Assembly: GCF_002834145.1 (NCBI RefSeq)
Contig: NZ_PHNT01000009.1
Coordinates: forward strand, 19,735 to 83,734
Direction of reading: 5' to 3'
Origin: Roseovarius salinarum
GTDB taxonomy: Bacteria; Pseudomonadota; Alphaproteobacteria; Rhodobacterales; Rhodobacteraceae
DNA length: 64,000 nt
The notes below the pieces were generated by a model that saw only the letters and a program-made list of their open reading frames with translations, ran no database searches and was not told where the DNA came from. A program made the translations under genes and the position numbers. Positions 15,871 through 24,379 of this stretch are shown here, piece by piece. Position 1 is the first letter of the stretch, and each line of letters opens with the position of its first letter.

Positions 15871-17586
15871 ATGGCCGATGAAACAGACATTGAAGGTATC
15901 CCGACGCCGGAAGGCGCCGCCGATATCATCGAGACCGATTACAGGATCGGTCAGGACAACATCCAGACCAAGGTCGGTCCGTTCGGTATCGACATCCACA
16001 ACCCCGTTTTCGTGATCTCGGGGCTGTTGGTGATCGCGTTCGTGATCTTCGCGCTGGCCGCGCCGGGGACGGCCAACGCCATCTTCAACGGCGTTGACGC
16101 GGCCGAGGTCGAAGGATGCGAGGCCGGGGCGTTCTGCGACCTGGGCATGCGCGCCTACCTGACCAGCAACTTCGACTGGTTCTTCCTGTGGGGCGCGAAC
16201 ATCTTCGTCATCTTCTGCCTGCTGCTGATCGTCAGCCCCTGGGGCTCGGTGCGGCTGGGCGGCACCGACGCCACGCCGGACTACGGCTACGCGGGCTGGT
16301 TCGCGATGCTGTTCGCCGCCGGCATGGGCATCGGCCTGATGTTCTTCGGCGTTCTGGAACCGGCGTACTACTTCGGCACGCCGTGGGGCGACGAGCCTCT
16401 TGGCACGGTTCGCCCGTTCGGAGAGGACGGCGCGCTGATCGAGGGCAACGTCGAGGAAGCGCGGCGCATGGCGCTGGCGGCGACCTCGTTCCACTGGGCG
16501 CTGCACCCGTGGGCGATCTACGCCGTCGTGGCGCTGGCGCTGGCGCTGTTTTCCTACAACAAGGGTCTGCCGCTGTCGATCCGCTCGGCCTTCTACCCGC
16601 TCCTGGGCGAACGCGTCTGGGGCTGGTGGGGCCACATCATCGACACCGTCGCCGTCTTCGCGACGCTGTTCGGACTGGCAACCTCGCTGGGCTTCGGCGC
16701 ACAGCAGGCCAACGCCGGCATGAGCTATGTCTACGGGCTGCCCAACAACGTGACCGTGCAGGTGATCCTGATCGTCGCGATCACCGCGGTGGCGCTGGTC
16801 TCGGTGCTGCGCGGCCTCGACGGCGGCGTCAAGGTGCTGTCGGAGATCAACATGGTCGTGGCGCTGCTGCTGCTGCTGTTCGTGCTGTTCACCGCCGGCG
16901 CCGTGGGCATCCTGACGGACTTCTTCTCGACCCTGGGCGCCTACGTGCAGGAGATCGTGCCGCTGTCCAACCCGCACGGGCGCGAGGACACAGGCTACAT
17001 GCAGGGCTGGACGGCCTTCTACTGGGCCTGGTGGATCAGCTGGTCGCCCTTCGTGGGCATGTTCATCGCCCGCGTCAGCCGCGGCCGGACGGTGCGCGAG
17101 TTCATCACCTGCGTGCTGATCGTCCCGTCCATCGTCTGCATCTTCTGGATGGCGGTCTTCGGCGGCTCGGCGATCAACGACATCATCGCCAACCCCGAGA
17201 CCAGCGCGGTGAAGGCCAACGTGATCGACAGCTACAGCCCCGAGCTTTCGCTCTTCGCGATGCTCGAGAGCCTGCCGCTTGCCGCGATCACCTCGACGAT
17301 CGGCGTGATCCTGGTGATCGTGTTCTTCGTCACCTCGTCGGACTCCGGCAGCCTCGTGATCGACACGATCACCGCGGGCGGCAAGGTCGACGCGCCGGTC
17401 TCGCAGCGTTTCTTCTGGTGCACCTTCGAGGGGCTCGTCGCGATCGCCCTGCTCGTCGGCGGGGGCCTGGGGGCGTTGCAGGCAATGGTGATCTCCACCG
17501 GTCTGCCGTTCACCATCATCCTGCTCGTGTTGTGCTACGGCATCCTGCGCGGGCTGATGTCGGAGAAGCAGCGCGCCTTGAGCTGA
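15871..17586 (+). CDS. BCCT family transporter (betaine/choline/DMSP uptake)
   Basis: A 571-residue, twelve-helix transporter of the betaine-carnitine-choline family, which takes up quaternary ammonium compounds and, in some members, DMSP. The signature tryptophan segment is SFHWALHPWAIYAVVALAL near residue 206-224, the G-rich helix is ATLFGLATSLGFGAQQAN near 266-283, and YWAWWISWSPFVGMFIARVS near 385-404 is the second conserved stretch. An inserted acidic and cysteine-containing loop lies after the first helix (about residues 75-92). Position after dmdA, acuI and usp makes DMSP or glycine betaine likely substrates. A terminator follows directly. Confidence 0.88.
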   Translation: MADETDIEGIPTPEGAADIIETDYRIGQDNIQTKVGPFGIDIHNPVFVISGLLVIAFVIFALAAPGTANAIFNGVDAAEVEGCEAGAFCDLGMRAYLTSNFDWFFLWGANIFVIFCLLLIVSPWGSVRLGGTDATPDYGYAGWFAMLFAAGMGIGLMFFGVLEPAYYFGTPWGDEPLGTVRPFGEDGALIEGNVEEARRMALAATSFHWALHPWAIYAVVALALALFSYNKGLPLSIRSAFYPLLGERVWGWWGHIIDTVAVFATLFGLATSLGFGAQQANAGMSYVYGLPNNVTVQVILIVAITAVALVSVLRGLDGGVKVLSEINMVVALLLLLFVLFTAGAVGILTDFFSTLGAYVQEIVPLSNPHGREDTGYMQGWTAFYWAWWISWSPFVGMFIARVSRGRTVREFITCVLIVPSIVCIFWMAVFGGSAINDIIANPETSAVKANVIDSYSPELSLFAMLESLPLAAITSTIGVILVIVFFVTSSDSGSLVIDTITAGGKVDAPVSQRFFWCTFEGLVAIALLVGGGLGALQAMVISTGLPFTIILLVLCYGILRGLMSEKQRALS

Positions 17587-17610
17587 CGCGGCCTCGAGAC
17601 ACAACGATCA

Positions 17611-17638
17611 AGGCCCCGGCATCGCCCGGGGCCTTTTT
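17611..17638 (+). terminator. rho-independent terminator after the BCCT gene
   Basis: AGGCCCCGG and CCGGGGCCT form a perfect nine-base stem around a six-base loop, followed by TTTTTC. It begins 24 bases after the BCCT stop and would end the DMSP locus transcript. Confidence 0.85.
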
Positions 17639-17724
17639 CATTGCCCGGTCGCCGGCGCGGATTCTGCCGGCCCGCCGACCAAGGCCGCTTGACCCCGGCG
17701 CGGCCGCGCGCTTTGGTGCATCCC

Positions 17725-18945
17725 ATGATGCTGGATACGGATTACGCGCGCGGGCTCTTTCCCGCCTTCGACGAACCGGGGCTGGCCGGCCGGGCCTTCT
17801 TCGAGAATGCCGGCGGCTCCTACGCCTGCCAGGCGGTCATCGACCGGCTGACGCGGTTCTACCGCAGCCGCAAGGTGCAGCCCTATGCGCCCTACGATGC
17901 CAGCCGGCTCGCCGGGGCGGAGATGGACGAGGCCCGCGCCCGCATGGCCGCCATGCTGGGTGTGGAGACCGAGGAGGTCAGCTTCGGCCCGTCCACCACG
18001 CAGAACGCCTATGTGCTGGCGCAGGCGTTCCGGCAGTGGCTGGCGCCGGGCGACGCGATCATCGTGACCGACCAGGACCACGAGGCGAATTCGGGCCCGT
18101 GGCGCCGGCTGGCGGCTGACGGCATCGAGATCCGCGAATGGCGCATCGACGCCGACAGCGGCCTGCTGGACCTCGCCGACCTCGAGACCCTGCTGGACGA
18201 CAACGTGCGGCTCGTGTGTTTCCCGCATTGCTCCAACGTCGTCGGCGCGGTGAACCCGGTGGTGGAGATCACCGCCGCCGCCCATGCCGCCGGCGCCTTC
18301 GTCTGCGTCGACGGGGTCAGCTACGCGCCGCACGGGCTGTGCAACATCGGCCAGATGGGCCCCGACATCTACCTGTTTTCCGCCTACAAGACCTACGGGC
18401 CGCACCAGGGCGTCATGGTGATCCGGCGCGACCTGGGGCTGCAGCTGCCCGAGCAGGGGCATTTCTTCAACGCCGAGCCGCTCTACAAGCGGTTCACGCC
18501 CGCCGGGCCCGACCACGCGCAGGTGGCCGCCTGCGCGGGGCTGGCCGACTACGTCGATGCGCTGGCGATGCACCACGGAATCGAGGGCGACGCGGCCGGC
18601 CGTGCGGCCGGCGTGCACGACCTGTTCCGCGCCCACGAAACCCGGCTGTTGCAGCCGCTGCTGGACTACCTCGCTGCGCACCCGCGCGCGCGCCTGCTGG
18701 GTCCGGACCGCGCCGAGGGGCGGGCGCCCACGGTGGCGGTGGCGCTCGACCGGTCGGGAGAGGTGGCGGCCGCCGACCTTGCGCTGCACGACATCATGGC
18801 CGGCGGCGGGGATTTCTACGCCGTGCGCCCGCTCAGGGCGATGGGCGTCGACCCCGAACGCGGCGTGCTCCGGATGAGCTTCGTGCATTACACCACGCCG
18901 GTGGAGGTCGACCGCCTGCTGGCCGCGCTGGACGAGGTGCTGTGA
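17725..18945 (+). CDS. cysteine desulfurase-like PLP enzyme (class V aminotransferase)
   Basis: A 406-residue fold-type I PLP enzyme. Start ATG 17725 gives the natural N-terminus before DTDYARGLFPAF. FENAGGSYACQAVID near residue 34-48 and SFGPSTTQNAYVLAQAF near 97 line the cofactor site, TDQDHEANSGPW near 120 is the typical D/H/E loop, and the Schiff-base lysine is in FSAYKTYGPHQGVMVI near 222. It resembles the cysteine desulfurase-like branch that lacks a clear mobile cysteine loop, so true desulfurase activity is unproven. Photolyase follows on the same strand after about 50 bases. Confidence 0.78.
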   Translation: MMLDTDYARGLFPAFDEPGLAGRAFFENAGGSYACQAVIDRLTRFYRSRKVQPYAPYDASRLAGAEMDEARARMAAMLGVETEEVSFGPSTTQNAYVLAQAFRQWLAPGDAIIVTDQDHEANSGPWRRLAADGIEIREWRIDADSGLLDLADLETLLDDNVRLVCFPHCSNVVGAVNPVVEITAAAHAAGAFVCVDGVSYAPHGLCNIGQMGPDIYLFSAYKTYGPHQGVMVIRRDLGLQLPEQGHFFNAEPLYKRFTPAGPDHAQVAACAGLADYVDALAMHHGIEGDAAGRAAGVHDLFRAHETRLLQPLLDYLAAHPRARLLGPDRAEGRAPTVAVALDRSGEVAAADLALHDIMAGGGDFYAVRPLRAMGVDPERGVLRMSFVHYTTPVEVDRLLAALDEVL

Positions 18946-18993
18946 TCCAGGGATGTGGCCACCGCGTATACCGCAAAACGGCAAGGGGCGGGC

Positions 18994-20418
18994 ATGACGA
19001 CACCGGCACCGACACTTCTGTGGCTGCGGCGCGACCTGCGGCTTGACGACCACCCGGCGCTGGTGGCGGCCTGCGCGGACGGCGGTCCGGTCATCCCGGT
19101 GTTCATCCATGACGAGACGGTGGAAAACCTCGGCGCGGCCCCGCGCTGGCGGCTCGGGCTGGCGGTGGCGGACCTGGCGCGGCAACTGGAAGACGCGGGC
19201 AGCCGGCTGATCCTGCGCCGCGGCGATGCGCTGGCGGCGCTGCGCGACCTCGTGGCCGAGACGGGGGCGGGCACGGTGCGCTGGACGCGCGCCTATGACC
19301 CGGAGGCCATCGCGCGCGACACCGGGGTCAAGACCGCGTTGAAGGGGCAGGGAATCGCGGCCCACAGCCATCCCGGCCACGTCCTGTTCGAGCCCTGGAC
19401 GGTGGAAACGAAAACGGGTGGCATGTACCGCGTCTACACGCCCTTCTGGAACGCGGTGAAGGACCGCGCGGTGCCCGAACCGCAGGCCCCACCGGCGCGT
19501 CTGCCGGCGCCCGGAACATGGCCGGCGAGCGAGCAGCTGGAAACCTGGGCGATGGATGCTGCCATGGACCGCGGCGCGGCCGTCTGCCGGCCGTGGCAGC
19601 GCGTGGGCGCGGCCGCCGCGCGCGACCGGCTGGCGTGGTTCACCGGCGGCCCCATCGCCGATTACCCGACCCAGCGTGACCTTCCGGCGGCCGACGGCAC
19701 GTCCGGCTTGTCGCAGAACCTGTCGCTGGGCGAGATATCGGTGCGGCGCTGCTGGCACGCGGCGCTGCGCGCGCTGCACGACGGGCACGCCGGTGCCGAG
19801 GACTGGCTGAAGGAACTGGCCTGGCGCGACTTCGCCTACCACCTGATCTATCACACCCCGCGGCTGGCCCGGGACAACTGGCGCGGCGAATGGGACGCCT
19901 TCCCGTGGTCCCGCGACGGTGACAGCGCGCAAGCGCGCGCATGGAAACAGGGGCGCACGGGGGTGCCCTTCGTCGATGCCGCCATGCGCGAGATGTATGT
20001 CACGGGCACCATGCACAACCGCGCGCGGATGGTGGTGGCAAGCTACCTGACCAAGCACCTGCTGACCCACTGGAAGATCGGGCTGGACTGGTTCGCCGAC
20101 TGCCTGACCGACTGGGATCCGGCCTCGAACGCGCTGGGGTGGCAGTGGGCGGCCGGGTCGGGGCCGGATGCAACGCCCTATTTCCGGGTGTTCAACCCGG
20201 ACACGCAACTCAGGAAGTTCGACCCCGACGGCGCCTATGTCCGCCGCTGGATCGCCGAGGGCCAGGCGCGGCCCGCCAGGACCGCCCTGGGCTACTTCGA
20301 GGCGGTGCCCCGCCGCTGGGGTCTTTCCCCGCAGGCGGCCTATCCGGAAACGCCGGTGGTGGGTCTGGCCGAGGGCCGCCGCCGCGCGCTCGACGCCTAC
20401 GAGAACAGGACGTTCTGA
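18994..20418 (+). CDS. phrB: deoxyribodipyrimidine photo-lyase
   Basis: A 474-residue class I photolyase that repairs UV-induced pyrimidine dimers using light. The N-terminal antenna domain begins LLWLRRDLRLDDHPALVAA; the C-terminal FAD domain shows LSLGEISVRRCWHAA near residue 246, ELAWRDFAYHLIYHTPRL near 276, FVDAAMREMYVTGTMHNR near 327, LTHWKIGLDWFADCLTDWD near 357, and WQWAAGSGPDATPYFRVFNP near 386. All three electron-chain and substrate-side regions look intact. ATG 18994 follows an AAGGGG sequence. Confidence 0.93.
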   Translation: MTTPAPTLLWLRRDLRLDDHPALVAACADGGPVIPVFIHDETVENLGAAPRWRLGLAVADLARQLEDAGSRLILRRGDALAALRDLVAETGAGTVRWTRAYDPEAIARDTGVKTALKGQGIAAHSHPGHVLFEPWTVETKTGGMYRVYTPFWNAVKDRAVPEPQAPPARLPAPGTWPASEQLETWAMDAAMDRGAAVCRPWQRVGAAAARDRLAWFTGGPIADYPTQRDLPAADGTSGLSQNLSLGEISVRRCWHAALRALHDGHAGAEDWLKELAWRDFAYHLIYHTPRLARDNWRGEWDAFPWSRDGDSAQARAWKQGRTGVPFVDAAMREMYVTGTMHNRARMVVASYLTKHLLTHWKIGLDWFADCLTDWDPASNALGWQWAAGSGPDATPYFRVFNPDTQLRKFDPDGAYVRRWIAEGQARPARTALGYFEAVPRRWGLSPQAAYPETPVVGLAEGRRRALDAYENRTF

Positions 20419-20487
20419 AAAACAGGGCGGCGCGCGCCGCGTTGCCACCGTAACGGCCCCGGTGCGGGCAACCGACGAGGAGACGAG

Positions 20488-21696
20488 ATGACAAGAACCG
20501 ACACCCGGGGCGAACGGAACCTGCCACGCTATTTCGCGCCCGTCTTCCAGACGGCCCGCCGCATCCGCCACGGCCGGCTCGACTTCGTGCTGCCCGACGG
20601 GCGCCGGTTCCGCGTCGATGGTCCTGCGCCCGGCCCGGTGGCCGAGCTGCACGTCCACGACCCCGACTGTTTCGCCCGGCTGGTGCGCGAGGGCGACCTG
20701 GGGTTTTCCGAGGCCTACCTCGACGGGGCGTGGAGCACGCCGGACCTGCAGGCGCTGATGGATTTCATCACGGCAGACAACGATGAACTCTACGCCGGAT
20801 TTCCCGGCATGGCGCTGGTGCGCGCCTTCGAACGGCTGCGTCACTGGCTGCGGTCGAACTCGCGCGGACAGGCGCGGCGCAACATCGCCCACCATTACGA
20901 CCTTGGCAACGAGTTCTACCGGCTGTGGCTGGACGACACGATGACCTATTCCAGCGCGTATTTCGAGACCGGCCAGGAAAGTCTCGAACGTGCGCAGGAG
21001 GCCAAGTATGCCCGCCTGATCGACCAGATGGGCGTCAAGCCCGGCGACCATGTCCTCGAGATCGGGTGTGGCTGGGGCGGGTTCGCCGAATATGCCGCCC
21101 GCGAACGCGGCCTGCGCGTTACCGGGCTGACGATCAGTCGGGAGCAACTGAACTATGCGAGGCAGCGCATTGAAAATTCAGGACTTTCGGACAAAGTTCA
21201 CCTGAAGCTTCAGGATTACCGGGACGAGCGGGGGCATTACGACGGGATCGCCAGCATCGAGATGTTCGAGGCGGTCGGCGAACGTTACTGGCCGACCTAT
21301 TTCGACAAGCTGCGCGACTGCCTGCGCCCGGGCGGCACGGCGACGCTGCAGGTCATCACCATCGAGGACCATCGTTTCGAGGCCTACCGCAAGGGCGTGG
21401 ATTTCATCCAGAAATACATCTTCCCGGGCGGCATGCTGCCCAGCCCGTCGGTCCTGCGGCGCGAGGTCGAGCGCGCCGGGCTGCACGTCGCGCGGTCGGT
21501 CGAGTTCGGCGAAAGCTACAGCCAGACCCTGCGCCGCTGGCACGACACCTTCAACGCGAAATGGGACGAGATCGCCCGGCTGGGGTTCGACGACCGGTTC
21601 CGCCGCATGTGGAATTTCTACCTGACCTCTTGCGCAAGCACCTTCAGCAGCGGAAACTGCGACGTGACGCAGATCACGATCGCCAAGCCCGCCTGA
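20488..21696 (+). CDS. cfa: cyclopropane-fatty-acyl-phospholipid synthase
   Basis: A 402-residue SAM-dependent enzyme that adds methylene across double bonds of membrane phospholipid acyl chains. An N-terminal lipid-binding domain (about 1-120) precedes the methyltransferase core: IAHHYDLGNEFYRLWLDD near residue 132, SAYFETGQESLERAQEAKY near 153, the SAM site VLEIGCGWGGFAEYAA near 188-203, and SIEMFEAVGERYW near 254. A GACGAGGAGACGAG ribosome-binding region precedes the ATG. The gene sits between photolyase and trgA, a stress-related neighbourhood, although no shared operon can be shown. Confidence 0.9.
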   Translation: MTRTDTRGERNLPRYFAPVFQTARRIRHGRLDFVLPDGRRFRVDGPAPGPVAELHVHDPDCFARLVREGDLGFSEAYLDGAWSTPDLQALMDFITADNDELYAGFPGMALVRAFERLRHWLRSNSRGQARRNIAHHYDLGNEFYRLWLDDTMTYSSAYFETGQESLERAQEAKYARLIDQMGVKPGDHVLEIGCGWGGFAEYAARERGLRVTGLTISREQLNYARQRIENSGLSDKVHLKLQDYRDERGHYDGIASIEMFEAVGERYWPTYFDKLRDCLRPGGTATLQVITIEDHRFEAYRKGVDFIQKYIFPGGMLPSPSVLRREVERAGLHVARSVEFGESYSQTLRRWHDTFNAKWDEIARLGFDDRFRRMWNFYLTSCASTFSSGNCDVTQITIAKPA

Positions 21697-22155
21697 ATGC
21701 CCGACACCGCCATCATGCCCACCGCCGCGAAGCTCGCGGCGGCGGTGTGTCTTGGCGCGGTCGGGTGGGGGGTGTCCGAGCTGATCCGTCCACTGATGCC
21801 CGAGCAGACGGTTTTCGGGTGGTTCAACCACGTCAACCTCGGCCTCGGCGTGCTGTGCGGCTGGCTGATCACGGGCCGGCGCGCGGGCGACGGCTATGTC
21901 CAGTCCGCCAGCAGCGGCCTTGGCGGCGTGGCCGCGCTTGTGTTCTGGGGGCTGCTGGTGCAGAGCATCAACGAGATGCTCGCGCGTGCGCTCGATCGCA
22001 ATTACGGCGGGCCGGTGGAGGCGCTTGAGGGCCTGGCGGCCGTCGCGGTGGAGTTCGGCGCGGTCCTGTTGGATGCGCGGGTGATCGGCGCACTCCTTCT
22101 GGGCGGCATCGTCACCGGTGGCGTGGCCGAATGGGTATCGAAACGGTGGTCCTGA
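21697..22155 (+). CDS. trgA: TrgA family membrane protein
   Basis: A 152-residue protein with about four hydrophobic segments, matching TrgA, described in Rhodobacter sphaeroides as part of a tellurite resistance pair. Recognisable parts are TAAKLAAAVCLGAVGWGVSE near residue 9, FGWFNHVNLGLGVLCGWLI near 40, and GGIVTGGVAEWVSKRWS at the end. The ATG follows the cfa stop without a gap, and trgB starts five bases after its stop. The molecular role is not known. Confidence 0.8.
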   Translation: MPDTAIMPTAAKLAAAVCLGAVGWGVSELIRPLMPEQTVFGWFNHVNLGLGVLCGWLITGRRAGDGYVQSASSGLGGVAALVFWGLLVQSINEMLARALDRNYGGPVEALEGLAAVAVEFGAVLLDARVIGALLLGGIVTGGVAEWVSKRWS

Positions 22156-22159
22156 CGCG

Positions 22160-23290
22160 ATGACGGATGTTGTGGTTTACGGGCCTTTGCGGCATTCCGC
22201 GCTGCTGGCCAGGGTGCTGGGCGTGCCAGAGGCGGAGCTGACGCTGCGACCGGCCACGCTGCCCGATCGCGCGTTGCAGGTGGCCGAGCCGGACGACGGC
22301 ACGGCGCTGGCCGTGGCCCGGGAAGGTGCCGCCGCCCCCGCAGCGCTTCTGGCCGGGCTGTCGCGGGATCGGCAGGACCGGCTCGCGTTCTTCGCCGGTG
22401 GCATGGGGCTGGAGCTGCGCCGCGCGACCGTCGAGGTATCCGGCGCGCGCACGGAGGCGCTCGTGCCCCTGCCGGCAGAGGGACGCCGCGCCGGCGCATC
22501 GCCTTGGCGTGAACAGGCGTGGCGGCCGCGCTGGGCCGCGCTGTGGCTGCGGGCCGCCGACGAGGCGATGGGCTATCACGGCCGGTTTTCCGCCGACGCG
22601 CTGGCGCGGCGCATGCCGATGATCCTTGCCCGGGCGAATTCGCGGCTGGCCGCCTCGGGCGGCGCCCCGGCGCAGGTGCGCAGCGCCACCCCGGCCGACA
22701 GCGTCGAGGTGCTGTCGGTGGAAAGCCCGCACGCGGAGTATTTCGTCACCCGGGCCTATGACCTGCGCCATCCGACCTTCGACGGCGGCACCGGCGAGGC
22801 GGTGCGCCGCGAGGTTTTCGTCGCGATGGATGCGGCGATCGTGCTGCCCTACGATCCGGGGCGCGACCGCGTGCTGATGGTCGAGCAGTTCCGCATGGGC
22901 CCCTTCGGCCGCGGCGACCCGCGCCCCTGGACGCTGGAACCCGTCGCGGGCCGTGTCGACCCCGGCGAGACACCCGAGGCCGCGGCGCGCCGTGAATGCC
23001 TGGAGGAAACCGGCGTCGCCCTGGACCGGCTGGAGCCCATCGCGAAATACTACTGTTCGCCCGGCTGCTCGACCGAGTTCTTCCACAACTTCGTCGGGAT
23101 TTGCGCGCTGCCCGAGACGGCCAAGGGGCAGGGCGGGCTGGCCACCGAACACGAGGACATCCGCACCCACGTGCTGGAATTCGAGGCGGCGATGGAGCTT
23201 GTCGCCAGCGGCGAGGCCAATGTCGGCCCGCTGGTCATGGCGCTGATCTGGTTGTCGCGGGAACGCGCCCGCCTGCGTGCCGCCGCTTGA
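22160..23290 (+). CDS. trgB: NUDIX hydrolase, TrgB type
   Basis: A 376-residue two-part protein. The N-terminal half (about 1-165) resembles the gamma-glutamylcyclotransferase-like region of TrgB, beginning VVVYGPLRHSALLARVLG. The C-terminal half is an ADP-ribose-pyrophosphatase-type NUDIX domain with box residues GRVDPGETPEAAARRECLEE near 254-273, then TGVAL. The family is linked to tellurite resistance in Rhodobacter; the enzymatic basis is uncertain. It directly follows trgA. Start ATG 22160 agrees with the known domain start. Confidence 0.83.
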   Translation: MTDVVVYGPLRHSALLARVLGVPEAELTLRPATLPDRALQVAEPDDGTALAVAREGAAAPAALLAGLSRDRQDRLAFFAGGMGLELRRATVEVSGARTEALVPLPAEGRRAGASPWREQAWRPRWAALWLRAADEAMGYHGRFSADALARRMPMILARANSRLAASGGAPAQVRSATPADSVEVLSVESPHAEYFVTRAYDLRHPTFDGGTGEAVRREVFVAMDAAIVLPYDPGRDRVLMVEQFRMGPFGRGDPRPWTLEPVAGRVDPGETPEAAARRECLEETGVALDRLEPIAKYYCSPGCSTEFFHNFVGICALPETAKGQGGLATEHEDIRTHVLEFEAAMELVASGEANVGPLVMALIWLSRERARLRAAA

Positions 23291-23348
23291 GTTCGCGCGG
23301 CGCAGCGCCTACACCGGAAACCAGATACCACCGTTCTGGAGGTGCGCC

Positions 23349-24374
23349 ATGAAGGTTGCACAGGACCTGGCCGAGGCCGTCGGCAACACCCCGATGATCC
23401 GGCTGCGCCGGCCAAGCGAGGAAACCGGTTGCACGATCCTCGGCAAATGCGAGTTCCTCAATCCCGGCCAGTCGGTCAAGGACCGCGCGGCGCTCTACAT
23501 CATACGCGACGCGATCGAGCGCGGCGTGCTGGAGCCGGGCGGCACCATCGTCGAGGGCACCGCCGGCAACACCGGCATCGGGCTCGGGCTGGTGGGGGCG
23601 TCGATGGGATTCAAGACGGTGATCGTCATGCCCGAGACGCAGAGCGAGGAAAAGAAGGACATGCTGCGCCTCGCGGGGGCCGAGCTGGTCCAGGTGCCCG
23701 CGGCGCCCTATAGCAATCCCAACAATTACGTTCGGTATTCCGACCGGCTGGCGCAGAAACTTGCAGAAACCGAACCTCACGGGGCAATCTGGGCCAACCA
23801 GTTCGACAATGTCGCCAACCGCCGCGCCCACGAGGAAACCACCGGCCCCGAGATCTGGGAACAAACCGGCGGCAAGGTCGACGGCTTCATCTGCGCGGTG
23901 GGATCGGGCGGCACGCTGGCCGGTGTGGCGCGCGCGCTGCAACCCAGGGGCGTGAAGATGGGGCTGGCCGACCCGGAGGGCGCGGGCCTTTACAAGATCT
24001 ACACCGGCGAGGAGAATCCCGGCAACTCGATCACCGAAGGCATCGGGCAGGGGCGCATCACCGCCAACCTCGAGGGCTTCACCCCCGATTTCACCTGGCG
24101 GGTGCCGGACGCCGAGGCGCTGCCGGTGGTCTTCGACCTGCTGACCGACGAGGGGCTTTGCATGGGCGGCTCTTCGGGCGTGAACGTGGCCGGCGCGATG
24201 CGGCTGGCGCGCGAGATGGGGCCGGGCCACACCATCGTGACCATCCTGTGCGATTACGGCACGCGGTATCAGTCCAAGATGTTCAACCCCGAGTTCCTGC
24301 GCGAGAAGGGGCTGCCGACGCCGGACTGGCTGGAGAAGGCGCCGCGCTCGATCCCCGGGGTGTTCGTCGAGTGA
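23349..24374 (+). CDS. cysK: cysteine synthase A (O-acetylserine sulfhydrylase)
   Basis: A 341-residue PLP enzyme making cysteine from O-acetylserine and sulfide. The cofactor lysine is in NPGQSVKDRAALYII near residue 39-53, the substrate loop is GTAGNTGIGLGL near 71-82, the phosphate-binding loop is AVGSGGTLAGVA near 184, and GGSSGVNVAGA lies near 276. It is at the longer end of the family, with a C-terminal DYGTRYQSKMFNPEFL region. An AGGTGC sequence precedes the ATG. The stop overlaps the next gene's possible GTG start. Confidence 0.92.
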   Translation: MKVAQDLAEAVGNTPMIRLRRPSEETGCTILGKCEFLNPGQSVKDRAALYIIRDAIERGVLEPGGTIVEGTAGNTGIGLGLVGASMGFKTVIVMPETQSEEKKDMLRLAGAELVQVPAAPYSNPNNYVRYSDRLAQKLAETEPHGAIWANQFDNVANRRAHEETTGPEIWEQTGGKVDGFICAVGSGGTLAGVARALQPRGVKMGLADPEGAGLYKIYTGEENPGNSITEGIGQGRITANLEGFTPDFTWRVPDAEALPVVFDLLTDEGLCMGGSSGVNVAGAMRLAREMGPGHTIVTILCDYGTRYQSKMFNPEFLREKGLPTPDWLEKAPRSIPGVFVE

Positions 24375-24379
24375 GCGCC

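Noticed and set aside
15640..21147. Very long minus-strand frames opposite the BCCT, PLP-enzyme, photolyase and cfa genes
   Set aside because: Rich in R, H, G and Q without motifs, while the plus-strand genes are clearly conserved.
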